DNA of 17,886 nucleotides from Collinsella sp. AF02-46-1 (GTDB lineage Bacteria; Actinomycetota; Coriobacteriia; Coriobacteriales; Coriobacteriaceae), in contig CAKXKM010000027.1 in the NCBI GenBank assembly GCA_934876235.1, positions 1-17,886 on the forward strand, in the 5' to 3' direction. Under the pieces are notes generated by a model. That model saw nothing but the letters and a program-made list of their open reading frames with translations, had not been told where the DNA came from and made no database searches. Below are positions 8,601 to 15,039 of the stretch, in pieces. Within the stretch, counting starts at the first letter, position 1. The number at the start of each line of letters is the position of its first letter. The position numbers and the translations under genes were made by a program.

Positions 8601-8950
8601 ACGACGTTCGTTGCGGCGTGCACCCTACGCCCGGCAAGATCCTGTACACATCGACTCACGACACGTCGACGCTCGCGGGTTGGTGCACGCGCTCCTTTGC
8701 GGGCGGCGACGAGCCGAGCGGTGTTGAGGTGGCAGCCAAGCTGATGAGCGACGCGCTGACAAGCGACGCTCCCCTGGTGATGATGCCGCTGCAGGACGTG
8801 CTGGGGCTTGGCGACGACACGCGCATGAACGTACCGGGCGTGGCCACGGGCAACTGGACCTGGCAGGCTGACGAGGCCGACGTTGCGGCCGCTGAGGGCA
8901 AAACCGCACAGCTCCTGCGCAACACGCATAGATTCTGGGGCGAAGCGTGA
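5654..8950 (+). CDS. Fusion of GH13 neopullulanase-type glucan hydrolase and GH77 4-alpha-glucanotransferase
   Basis: This predicted bifunctional glucan-remodelling enzyme has 1098 residues. Residues 1 to ~125 look like a beta-rich carbohydrate-binding domain of neopullulanases. Residues ~130-640 are a GH13 barrel: GMVYQIFPDRYA, DGVFNHTG (region I), GWRLDVADE with nucleophile D351, LLGEVWED with acid/base E380, and LLSSHDRPRI with D455. From about 650 to the end is a GH77 (MalQ) domain: GAGVVCHITSVP, SPYAGPSAFAGN, RLDHFLGFHS with D908, FIAEDLGYLTPGV with E954, and STHDTSTLAGW with D1003. Both triads are complete. The GH13 half probably hydrolyses alpha-1,4 and/or alpha-1,6 bonds, and the GH77 half shuffles maltodextrin chains, so the fusion could debranch glycogen left by GlgP. 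No signal peptide is evident, so it is likely cytoplasmic. ATG 5654 has only a weak upstream GGA; an in-frame GTG at 5627 is possible. One half is named malQ alone, so no single symbol is assigned. Confidence 0.93.
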   Translation: MRLIHNSRLPQFRTPFGAVTTGTTLSLSVILEDADPNQATLTLRTWVDEIGESRYPMTHEGDGIYTVELECTESCLIWYSFICNIEGQPEVRLGAPQGRTGGEGVTYDYAEVPSFQITVYKHREVRPEWYERGMVYQIFPDRYARDENWRERTLAEVEKPRNGIQRRMVEDWNEPPVYERAEDGSIKTWDFYGGSLKGIQEDLPRIAELGFTAIYLNPIFEAASNHRYDTADYTKIDPILGTEQDFTELCQAAEKLGISIILDGVFNHTGDDSIYFNRYGNYPGVGAWQSEDSPWRDAFYFHEDGSYDCWWGVGNMPAINESSELVRERLLGKDGVIRKWLRAGAHGWRLDVADELSDDFLTEIKKAVLAEKPDALLLGEVWEDASNKISYGHLRRYLQGSELDSAMDYPFRDMVIGFLMGYKNAYQAAEDIETLRENYPREALSCALNLLSSHDRPRIISVLGGGPDESQLPECERSKWRLDENSMGLAKSRFWLATLMQMTFPGVPSIYYGDEYGLEGLTDPGNRRTLPTKDQLHDFDTLAIVKNASAVRRALPFMIDGEIRAFALNDEVLAYNRTGKDGESATVIINRSLRNSHRVTIPALAECASDVISGHECEIHNGTVTLDLYPLGSSIIYHHAEQRLQEPLDHGAGVVCHITSVPTDDGKPGTIGAPTRRFIDHLSAMGMRYWQVLPVNPTDFFRSPYAGPSAFAGNIDLLPESHKELAADFETWKARGGEDADPLYTAFKHRNADWLEKYCVYMAVKKYFEGESRHDWPADVARYNEHLIDDKRFHDEAELQAYMQYRFDLAWCELMNYAHKKGIEVIGDIPMYVSDDSADAWSEPENFWLSDTGKAIEISGAPPDNFAPEGQVWGNPTFRWDHMKQNGYSWWMDRLRRAFSLYDRVRLDHFLGFHSYFSIPAGKACADGRWLAGPGKDLFQTAYDELGPLNFIAEDLGYLTPGVRAMASTCGFPGMDVLEFSDYDVRCGVHPTPGKILYTSTHDTSTLAGWCTRSFAGGDEPSGVEVAAKLMSDALTSDAPLVMMPLQDVLGLGDDTRMNVPGVATGNWTWQADEADVAAAEGKTAQLLRNTHRFWGEA

Positions 8951-8994
8951 TAAAACGCCCGATATAGGGTACAGTTACAGACGTTTGAATTTTT

Positions 8995-9019
8995 GCGGGC
9001 AGAGTAATCTGCCCGCTTT
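8995..9019 (+). terminator. Hairpin terminator after the GH13-GH77 gene
   Basis: Perfect 9-bp arms GCGGGCAGA (8995-9003) and TCTGCCCGC (9008-9016) surround a GTAA tetraloop, followed by TTTG. It lies 45 bases after the fusion-gene stop and 10 bases before the fmdB Shine-Dalgarno region. It could be a terminator with a short U-tract, or a leader hairpin of the small gene. Confidence 0.55.
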
Positions 9020-9038
9020 GTGCTGAAAAGGAAGTATT

Positions 9039-9275
9039 ATGGCGCGCTACGATTACAAGTGCTCGAGCTGCGGCAACGTGTTTGAGGTTGAGCATCCCAT
9101 GTCCGAGACCCCCGAGGTCGTGTGCCCCAACTGCGGCGCTCCGGCCGTCAAGACGTTCTCGGCCAGCGGTATTAAATTTGAGGGCAGCGGCTTCTACAAC
9201 ACCGACCAGCGCAGCGGCGGCTCAAGCACCAGCGCCACCAGCGGCTGCTGCGCCAACTGCCCACACAGCCACTAG
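9039..9275 (+). CDS. FmdB-family zinc-ribbon protein
   Basis: This small 78-residue protein opens with ARYDYKCSSCGNVFE. Two CxxC pairs (C8/C11 and C29/C32) form the zinc ribbon of the FmdB/putative regulatory protein family, named from a regulator of formamidase and amidase genes but of unknown role in most bacteria. The family motif KFEGSGFYNTD is present after the ribbon. The C-terminus is Ser/Gly-rich and ends CCANCPHSH, a cluster that could hold metal, as seen in other FmdB tails. ATG 9039 has AAAGGAAG upstream with good spacing. It is a short single gene between two hairpins, so it may be its own transcription unit. Family assignment is secure; function is unknown. Confidence 0.88.
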   Translation: MARYDYKCSSCGNVFEVEHPMSETPEVVCPNCGAPAVKTFSASGIKFEGSGFYNTDQRSGGSSTSATSGCCANCPHSH

Positions 9276-9283
9276 AAACCAAT

Positions 9284-9322
9284 CAGCCCCACGACCGACA
9301 CCGATCGCGGGGCTGCTTCTTT
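9284..9322 (+). terminator. Intrinsic terminator after fmdB-like gene
   Basis: CAGCCCC (9284-9290) pairs with GGGGCTG (9309-9315); CGA/TCG can add three inner pairs after one mismatch. The stem is followed by CTTCTTT (9316-9322). It sits 8 bases after the stop codon. It may also act weakly on the opposite strand for rsmB, since T-rich sequence follows there too. Confidence 0.75.
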
Positions 9323-9343
9323 AGCTACCCAGGCATCTCTATG

Positions 9344-9410
9344 AGTTGCGGTGAAATAAGGACTGTTTGGCAGGTAGGAGCTGATATTCAATCCCTATTT
9401 CACCGCAACT
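9344..9410. repeat. Long intergenic palindrome between fmdB-like gene and rsmB
   Basis: AGTTGCGGTGAAATA (9344-9358) and its exact reverse complement (9396-9410) form a 15-bp perfect stem. Pairing resumes inward after single mismatches (9360-9362 with 9392-9394; 9364-9365 with 9389-9390), leaving a 23-nt loop. It begins 6 bases beyond the rsmB stop in the gap between two convergent genes. There is no U-tract on either side. The shape and location fit a repeated extragenic palindromic unit or a small non-autonomous mobile element. Whether other copies exist cannot be seen from this window. Confidence 0.7.
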
Positions 9411-9416
9411 TAGTAG

Positions 9417-10817
9417 CTACTTGTGGACCAGGCGGGCGCAGAAGTGACCGTCGTAGGAGTCGGCGTTTACCGGCACGCTTTGGAAGAGGCCTCGATCGTT
9501 CTGACGAACGGAGACGAGCTTCTTGGCCTGATCGAACTCGGAGAGTTGCAGGATCTGCGCCTTGGAGAGCGGCTTCAGGCTAAAACCGGTGCCCTCGGGA
9601 GAGTTCAGGAACGCTTCCACGACCTGCGTGTTCTCCTCGTCGAAGACCGAGCAGGTCGCATAGATGAGCTCGCCGCCGGCAGCCACGCGCGCAGCAGCCT
9701 CTTTGAGCATCGTAAGCTGCAGTTTGGGCAGCTCAACCGTCACATCTTTTTCGGTCAGGCGCCACGGGATCTCGGGATGACGGCGCATGGTACCGGTGCC
9801 CGAGCACGGCGCATCGATAAAGACTGTGTCGAACTTAACCGGCTCGCCAAGCATGGCATCAAACGATGTGAGCACCTCATCAAGCTCGCAAGCATCACCC
9901 GAAACCGTACGAACGCCCTGAATACCGGCCTTATGCAGGCGAGCGAGATTTAGATCGCACTTGCGATCATGAAGATCGAGCGCCGTATGCTGACGCTCAT
10001 AGCCCGCACGCTTGGCCTGGCACATCATCACATAGGTCTTGGTGCCACGACCGGCACCAATCTCAAGGCAGCTACCAGGGCGCGTGGCAGCTGTGGCGAT
10101 AAGCTGGGCGTTAAGGTCCGAGGCCACGGCAGCAGCACGCTCAAATACGCCCGACGCAACCGTAACCTGGGCATCAACCGGGGCATGGCAGCCCGGGAAG
10201 ACAGGTGCGACGAGCTGCGAGATATACGGATCGGGCTTGGAAGCAAAAGCGTTCTCATGCAGGGCCAGCGGCGCGGGGGCCAGATTGCCGGCAAAGTTAA
10301 GCGCACCCTCTGGCGTGTCAAACGATGCCATAATGCGAGCGCATAGCCAGCGCGGAAGACCCATCAGGCGCGACAGACGAACCAAGCGTCGCTCGGACTC
10401 ATCCACATCGGACGCAGTAGCAAAGTCCTCAACATTGTCCGCAACCTTATGCAGCACCGCGTTAGCCAGGCCCGCGGCAGACTTAGCACCGCAGCGAACC
10501 AGCTCAACACCCTGACTTACGGCAACGCGGCCAGGCGTATGCAGATAGAGCATCTCGAAGGCCGAGATACGAAGCGCCATTCGAACACGCGGCGCGACCT
10601 TTTTGGGTTTATCGAGAAACTGGTCGAGCAGCTCGTCCAAAATGCCCTGTGTGGCGGCTACACCCAGCGCCAAGCGGGCGGCAAATGCAGAATCGCGCTG
10701 GTCAATGGCCTTGGCCGATGCGCGAGAGGACAGCACGTCGCGCGCATACATGCCGCGGCGATCGGCCTCCATCAGCACATCGAGCGCAAGCTTGCGCGCG
10801 GGAGACAGCTTGCTCAT
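9417..10817 (-). CDS. rsmB: 16S rRNA (cytosine-967-C5)-methyltransferase
   Basis: RsmB (Sun/Fmu) methylates C967 of 16S rRNA using S-adenosylmethionine. The 466-residue product has an N-terminal NusB-like helical domain (ARKLALDVLMEADRRG onward), then a Rossmann methyltransferase domain. That domain has the SAM-binding loop CLEIGAGRGTKT, motif IV DAPCSGTGTMRRHPEI with C338, and motif VI YATCSVFDEENTQ with C389. The two cysteines are the pair required by C5-cytosine RNA methyltransferases. ATG 10817 is chosen because it overlaps the fmt stop as ATGA, a classic coupled start, and because MSKLSPARKL matches the family N-terminus. The open frame upstream of it is inside fmt. It is the last gene of the minus-strand cluster. 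Confidence 0.94.
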   Translation of the reverse strand: MSKLSPARKLALDVLMEADRRGMYARDVLSSRASAKAIDQRDSAFAARLALGVAATQGILDELLDQFLDKPKKVAPRVRMALRISAFEMLYLHTPGRVAVSQGVELVRCGAKSAAGLANAVLHKVADNVEDFATASDVDESERRLVRLSRLMGLPRWLCARIMASFDTPEGALNFAGNLAPAPLALHENAFASKPDPYISQLVAPVFPGCHAPVDAQVTVASGVFERAAAVASDLNAQLIATAATRPGSCLEIGAGRGTKTYVMMCQAKRAGYERQHTALDLHDRKCDLNLARLHKAGIQGVRTVSGDACELDEVLTSFDAMLGEPVKFDTVFIDAPCSGTGTMRRHPEIPWRLTEKDVTVELPKLQLTMLKEAAARVAAGGELIYATCSVFDEENTQVVEAFLNSPEGTGFSLKPLSKAQILQLSEFDQAKKLVSVRQNDRGLFQSVPVNADSYDGHFCARLVHK

Positions 10818-11734
10818 GACAAAACACCCCAGATAAGATCGGCACCCTGCAGGCCAGCAGCCCAAGCAGAAGCAGTCATAGCACGCTTGCCATCAGGCTT
10901 AACCTCGAGCAGTTCAACCGAGCCATCAGAAAGGCCCAGGTAAACACGCTTGGCCTTAACGAGAACCTGACCCTCGCCGAGCGACACATCAGCCGCCGCA
11001 GCATCGAGCACACGCACGGTCTTGCCGGCAATCACGCAACGAGCAGGCGCGGTATCGGACGAAGCGAGCACATGACGCACGCAATCGAGCGCCGCCATTT
11101 GCGGATCCAAGCGCATCTCCTGCTTAGAAATCTTGGCAGCATGGGTAACGAGCGCCTCATCCTGTTCAGTCCACACGGCAGTGCCATCGGCAAGAGAAGG
11201 AAGCATATCGGCAAGCAGTTTGCCGCCGAGCTCAGCGAGCTCCATAGTCAGCGCCTCGGCATGCTTACCGGCAACCGACGTGGAAGCCTGAGCACAATAA
11301 GCACCAGTATCCACACCATGCCCAATGCGCATAATGGAAACGCCAGCAACCTCGTCACCAGCAAGAATGGCACGCTGAATGGGAGCGGCGCCACGCCAGC
11401 GAGGCAGCAGCGAAGCATGAACATTCACAATACCAAGCGGCGCCATATGCAGCACCTCATCGGGCAAAATGCAACCATAGGCTGCCACACAGAAAATATC
11501 AGCCTGCGCAGCCTTGAGCACCTCAACAACCTCAGGCGTCATACGATTAGCCTCAATGACCGGCAACCCCAGCTCCAGTGCCTTAGCCTTAACAGGAGAC
11601 GGCTCTAGCTTCTTACCTCGCCCACGAACAGCATCGGGACGAGTAATAACGAGCGCAACCTCATTATCAGCCGCAACAAGCGAAGTCAGCGAAGGCACAG
11701 CAAAATCAGGCGTACCCATAAACACAATTCGCAT
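10814..11734 (-). CDS. fmt: Methionyl-tRNA formyltransferase
   Basis: Fmt puts a formyl group from 10-formyltetrahydrofolate on initiator Met-tRNA. The 306-residue product has normal length. It starts MRIVFMGTPDFAVPSL, the family's typical opening. The catalytic trio is visible: N104 and H106 in NVHASLLPRWRGAAPIQ, and D142 in GHGVDTGAY. The C-terminal OB-like tRNA-binding domain follows (about 205 to the end). ATG 11734 has AGGAG nine bases upstream. The TGA stop overlaps the rsmB ATG by four bases (10814-10817). The gene works with def (upstream on the same strand), which removes the formyl group Fmt adds. A terminator-like hairpin after def suggests fmt-rsmB also has its own promoter, but I could not pick a convincing one in 11735-11849. 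Confidence 0.96.
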   Translation of the reverse strand: MRIVFMGTPDFAVPSLTSLVAADNEVALVITRPDAVRGRGKKLEPSPVKAKALELGLPVIEANRMTPEVVEVLKAAQADIFCVAAYGCILPDEVLHMAPLGIVNVHASLLPRWRGAAPIQRAILAGDEVAGVSIMRIGHGVDTGAYCAQASTSVAGKHAEALTMELAELGGKLLADMLPSLADGTAVWTEQDEALVTHAAKISKQEMRLDPQMAALDCVRHVLASSDTAPARCVIAGKTVRVLDAAAADVSLGEGQVLVKAKRVYLGLSDGSVELLEVKPDGKRAMTASAWAAGLQGADLIWGVLS

Positions 11735-11849
11735 AAAGAACGTCTCCTCTCAACCAAAGCCGAGACGGCTACAAAGAACAGCGGAAAGCCAAGTCACCAG
11801 CCCATCCGCAATAACATTTCAACAAGAACAAATATACCCAAAACCAAAG

Positions 11850-11876
11850 AAAGAGCCGCAATAAAAGCAGCTCTTT
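11850..11876 (-). terminator. Intrinsic terminator after def
   Basis: On the minus strand, AAAGAGCTGC and GCGGCTCTTT form a 10-bp stem (one G-U) around a 7-nt AT-rich loop, followed by CTTTGGTTTTGG. The plus strand shows no T-rich sequence after the stem, so it points to minus-strand use. It lies 65 bases past the def stop, within the 207-base def-fmt gap. That gap otherwise holds only a small hairpin (11758-11770) in the fmt leader. Confidence 0.6.
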
Positions 11877-11941
11877 CAGCAAAGCACCTATCAGCGAAGA
11901 CGCCCATCCCTGGCCCGACGGCACCCCGGGGACGGACAAAC

Positions 11942-12478
11942 CTACTCCGTCTCGCCCGGTCGAGCGCCGCGGGCCAGGGCGTCCTGGTACTCCTTGACGG
12001 CCTTGAGCCTCTGCATGGGCTTCAGTCGCTCGAACATAGTGTTGCCATGCAGGTGATCGATCTCGTGCTGCAGGCACACGCAGAACAGGTCGCCCGTAGC
12101 CTCGTAGCGAATCAGGTTTGCGTCCAAGTCGTACGCCTCTACGACGACATGGTCGGGACGCTCGATCTCGCAGCTAATGCCAGGGATGGACAGGCAGCCC
12201 TCGCTAAACGGCACCAGATGGTCACTCTGCTCAACAATGACAGGGTTGATGAGCACGTACGGGTCGTAGTCGTTCTTGTCGCTGTAGTCGCAGTCAATGG
12301 TGACGAGCTGAATAAGCTCGCCGATCTGCGGAGCAGCCAGGCCGCAACCGCCGTTGTCGAACATCATCTTCTTCATCTTCTCGGCAAGCGCGTCGATCGC
12401 TGGGGTGATCTCCTCGATCACGGCGCACTCCTGACGCAGGCGAGGGTCGGGCGACAGTACGATTCCGTTGGCTTCCAT
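11942..12478 (-). CDS. def: Peptide deformylase
   Basis: Def removes the N-formyl group from nascent proteins and is a Fe/Zn metallohydrolase. The 178-residue product shows all three family motifs: GCGLAAPQ (44-51), EGCLS (93-97) with metal ligand C95, and QHEIDH with ligands H138 and H142 and catalytic E139. Two start codons are possible. ATG 12484 abuts the AAAGGA site with no spacing, whereas ATG 12478 has it 5 bases upstream, so 12478 is chosen; the difference is two residues (MA). It lies 18 bases after the priA stop, so priA-def are cotranscribed. The usual partner fmt follows after a terminator-like hairpin. Confidence 0.95.
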   Translation of the reverse strand: MEANGIVLSPDPRLRQECAVIEEITPAIDALAEKMKKMMFDNGGCGLAAPQIGELIQLVTIDCDYSDKNDYDPYVLINPVIVEQSDHLVPFSEGCLSIPGISCEIERPDHVVVEAYDLDANLIRYEATGDLFCVCLQHEIDHLHGNTMFERLKPMQRLKAVKEYQDALARGARPGETE

Positions 12479-12483
12479 GGCCA

Positions 12484-12489
12484 TCCTTT
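12484..12489 (-). promoter_or_regulatory. Ribosome binding site deciding the def start
   Basis: Minus-strand AAAGGA occupies 12489-12484, and TGGCC separates it from ATG 12478. The earlier ATG at 12484 begins inside this site, so it is unlikely to be used. Confidence 0.6.
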
Positions 12490-12496
12490 CGGGTTG

Positions 12497-14950
12497 TTAC
12501 ATCAAATCATAGGCATCGACGTCAACGCTCACGCTCACGCCGCGCACAGAGCCCACCTCTTTGAGGCAGGCGTCGATATCATCTGAGACATGGTACCCCA
12601 CAGGCGACTTCACAAGCAGATGGAAGCGGTAACGGTCCTTGGCTCTCTCGATTACACACGAAGCCGGGCCCAGCACCTGGGGCACGGCGCTCCCCGCCCG
12701 CAAAAAGTCGGGCGCGGCGGCATGCCAGCGGCGCTTAAGAAGCTTTGCAATGCGCCCGATATAATCCTGCGCATCGTCGCGGCTTGCCGACCACACCAAA
12801 ATGTTAACCAGGCGCACGAACGGCGGATACAGTGCGTCGCGGCGCTGGTCCAGGTCGTAGTCGGTAAAGATCGAGCGATCGTGCTCGGCGACGGCGCGGA
12901 TGACCGGATCCTCGGGCAGATACGTCTGGATGATGACCTCGCCAGGGCGATCGCCGCGACCGGCGCGACCGGCGACCTGCTCAAGCAAATCGTAGGCGCG
13001 CTCCCCTGCGCGGAAATCCGGCAGCTTGAGGGCGAAGTCAGCATTGACCACACCCACGAGCGTGACCTCGGGAAAGTCGAGGCCTTTGGCGATCATCTGG
13101 GTGCCCAGCAACACGGCGCAATCGGCAGCATCGAACTGCTCGAGCAGCTTTTTGTGCGCATCCTTGCCGCGCGTGGAATCGGCATCCATGCGGATGATGG
13201 CGACGTCCTCGGGCAGCATCTGGTGCAGTGCGTCCTCGATCTGCTGCGTGCCCAGCCCCATTTTTGCCAGGTAGCGACTGCCACATTTGGGGCAACGACT
13301 CGTGGGCGCGGGATACGGCTGCACGCGCCAAGACGAACCGCATGTGTGACACTGCAGCGTGTGCGTGCGCTCGTGATACGTAAGCGCGGTGGAGCAGTGG
13401 TTGCAGGTGGGAACGCAGCCGCACTCGCGGCACATCAAAAACGGCGCAAAACCGCGGCGGTTGTGCAGCAGCACGGCCTTTTCGCGGCGCTCGACCACAC
13501 GCTCCAGGCCTTCCATCAGCGGTTTTGAGAACATGGAGCGGCTGCCGTGTGCGAACTCGCGACGCAGGTCGGCAATGCGGACCGTAGGCAGCACGGCGTG
13601 TCCGGGGCGCTCGGGCATCTCGACACGCGTCCAGGTGGCACCGTTATACATGCCGCGGCGGCAGCGGTCGAGGGCCTCGGCAGAAGGTGTGGCCGAGCCC
13701 AGCACAAGTGGGCAGCGAAAGCGGCGCGCCATCTCAGCCGCCACCTCGCGCGCATGGTAGCGCGGACTGGAGCCCTGCTTATAGCTGGTCTCGTGCTCCT
13801 CGTCGATAATGATGAGGCCCAGGTCGGCAAGCGGGCAAAAGAGCGCCGAACGTGCGCCGACGACAACGCGAGCGGCACCACTGGCGACCATGTCCCTCTG
13901 GTCCAGGCGCTCGCCGGCCGAAAGACGCGAGTGGAAGACCGCGACCGTCTCGCCAAAGCGCGAACGGAAGCGGCCGACGGTTTGGGCCGTCAGCGAGATC
14001 TCGGGCACAAGCACGCAGGCCGAGCGGCCGGCCGCGAGCACGTGCTCAATCGCCGAGAGGTAGACCTCGGTTTTACCGGATCCGGTGACGCCATCGACAA
14101 GGACCACGTCGCCATGGGCGTCAAGGCGGGCGCGCTCAATCTGCGCGAGCGCCTGCTGCTGGCCGTTCGTGAGTGCGACCGGCGCCTTGCCGCTTGCCGA
14201 GGACAGCGTGGTCTGATCGCTGCAGCCACGCCAGGCGCGGCGCTCTTCCACCACCACGACGCCTCGTTTTTCGAGCGCCTTGACAGTTGCCGACATGCTG
14301 TTGTAGAGCAGGTTGAGGTCGCGCGTCGTGACCGGTCCGCACTGGAGCGCCTCGATGAGCTGACGCTGGCGAACGGCGGTCTTGGGCGGCGTATAGTCAA
14401 AGCCCTCGGGCGTAAGCATCACCCAACGGTTTTGGATAGGCTTGACGGCCGGGCGCTCAACCGTCCACGCCCCGTCATCGCCCTTCACGACACGTGGACT
14501 TCCGCCCGGGGGCAAGAACAGGCGCAAGCATTCGGAAAGCGTCGTGACATACTCGCGGCTCATCCAACGCGCAATGCGGGCAGCCTCGGCGGTAAAGAGC
14601 GGCTTGCTGAGGATAGCCTCGATAGGCTTGATGCGCGAAGGGTCGAGGGCGTTGTTGCCCTGCAGGTCGCCCAGTTCGGGCGCAATGTCGACGATATAGC
14701 CTGCAGCGGCACGGTTGCCAAAATGAACTAGGACGGTGGAGCCGATCTGCGCCTCATTGGCGAGGGACTGCGGAATGCCGTAGGCAAACGGCTCGGACAG
14801 CGCACGGGTGGGAATGTCGAGGACCACGCTCGCGTAGGCGGCCGTGGGTTCGGGCGCAGGCGCGGACTTGGCCTGCTCGGCCGTGCGGACAGGCTTTACG
14901 GGAGCCTGCTTAGGCTCAGGCGAACCAAACAGCGATAGTTGCTCGGCCAT
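12497..14950 (-). CDS. priA: Primosomal protein N' (replication restart helicase PriA)
   Basis: PriA recognises stalled forks and D-loops, unwinds DNA 3'-to-5' and starts primosome assembly. The 817-residue product is longer than the typical ~730-residue protein, partly through an N-terminal stretch (SLFGSPEPKQAPVKPVRTAE) before the DNA-binding domain. Walker A is GVTGSGKTE with K293. The Walker B box is the DEEH type at 383-386. Zinc-binding cysteine pairs (CRECGC, CNHC, CHTC, CPKC) lie around 505-560. Helicase motifs GTQMIAKGLDFP and QVAGRAGRGDRPGEV follow. ATG 14950 has GGGAGG ten bases upstream and gives MAEQLSLFGS. The frame is open to 14998, but that part overlaps the gltX terminator. 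An intermediate ATG at 14968 is possible but lacks a good site. Downstream, def follows by 18 bases. Confidence 0.94.
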   Translation of the reverse strand: MAEQLSLFGSPEPKQAPVKPVRTAEQAKSAPAPEPTAAYASVVLDIPTRALSEPFAYGIPQSLANEAQIGSTVLVHFGNRAAAGYIVDIAPELGDLQGNNALDPSRIKPIEAILSKPLFTAEAARIARWMSREYVTTLSECLRLFLPPGGSPRVVKGDDGAWTVERPAVKPIQNRWVMLTPEGFDYTPPKTAVRQRQLIEALQCGPVTTRDLNLLYNSMSATVKALEKRGVVVVEERRAWRGCSDQTTLSSASGKAPVALTNGQQQALAQIERARLDAHGDVVLVDGVTGSGKTEVYLSAIEHVLAAGRSACVLVPEISLTAQTVGRFRSRFGETVAVFHSRLSAGERLDQRDMVASGAARVVVGARSALFCPLADLGLIIIDEEHETSYKQGSSPRYHAREVAAEMARRFRCPLVLGSATPSAEALDRCRRGMYNGATWTRVEMPERPGHAVLPTVRIADLRREFAHGSRSMFSKPLMEGLERVVERREKAVLLHNRRGFAPFLMCRECGCVPTCNHCSTALTYHERTHTLQCHTCGSSWRVQPYPAPTSRCPKCGSRYLAKMGLGTQQIEDALHQMLPEDVAIIRMDADSTRGKDAHKKLLEQFDAADCAVLLGTQMIAKGLDFPEVTLVGVVNADFALKLPDFRAGERAYDLLEQVAGRAGRGDRPGEVIIQTYLPEDPVIRAVAEHDRSIFTDYDLDQRRDALYPPFVRLVNILVWSASRDDAQDYIGRIAKLLKRRWHAAAPDFLRAGSAVPQVLGPASCVIERAKDRYRFHLLVKSPVGYHVSDDIDACLKEVGSVRGVSVSVDVDAYDLM

Positions 14951-14989
14951 GGTCTCTGTGCCTCCCATCCCATACGTCTTTAGAAACAA

Positions 14990-15016
14990 GAGCCCCACTC
15001 GTGGGGAGCGGGGCTC
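14990..15016 (-). terminator. Intrinsic terminator after gltX
   Basis: On the minus strand, GAGCCCCGCTC and GAGTGGGGCTC form an 11-bp stem with one G-U pair and a CCCAC loop. CTTGTTTC follows. It lies 23 bases after the gltX stop and 39 bases before the priA ATG. Strong GC stem plus T-rich tail make a good terminator, so priA expression needs read-through or a very close promoter. Confidence 0.75.
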
Positions 15017-15039
15017 GAATACGTGCGTTTGCGCGTCTA

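Noticed and set aside
13547..14731. Plus-strand open frame of 394 codons opposite priA
   Set aside because: Antisense to PriA helicase motifs; no domain signature.
14951..14998. Upstream extension of priA by 16 codons
   Set aside because: It overlaps the stem of the gltX terminator and gives a non-conserved peptide; ATG 14950 has GGGAGG upstream.
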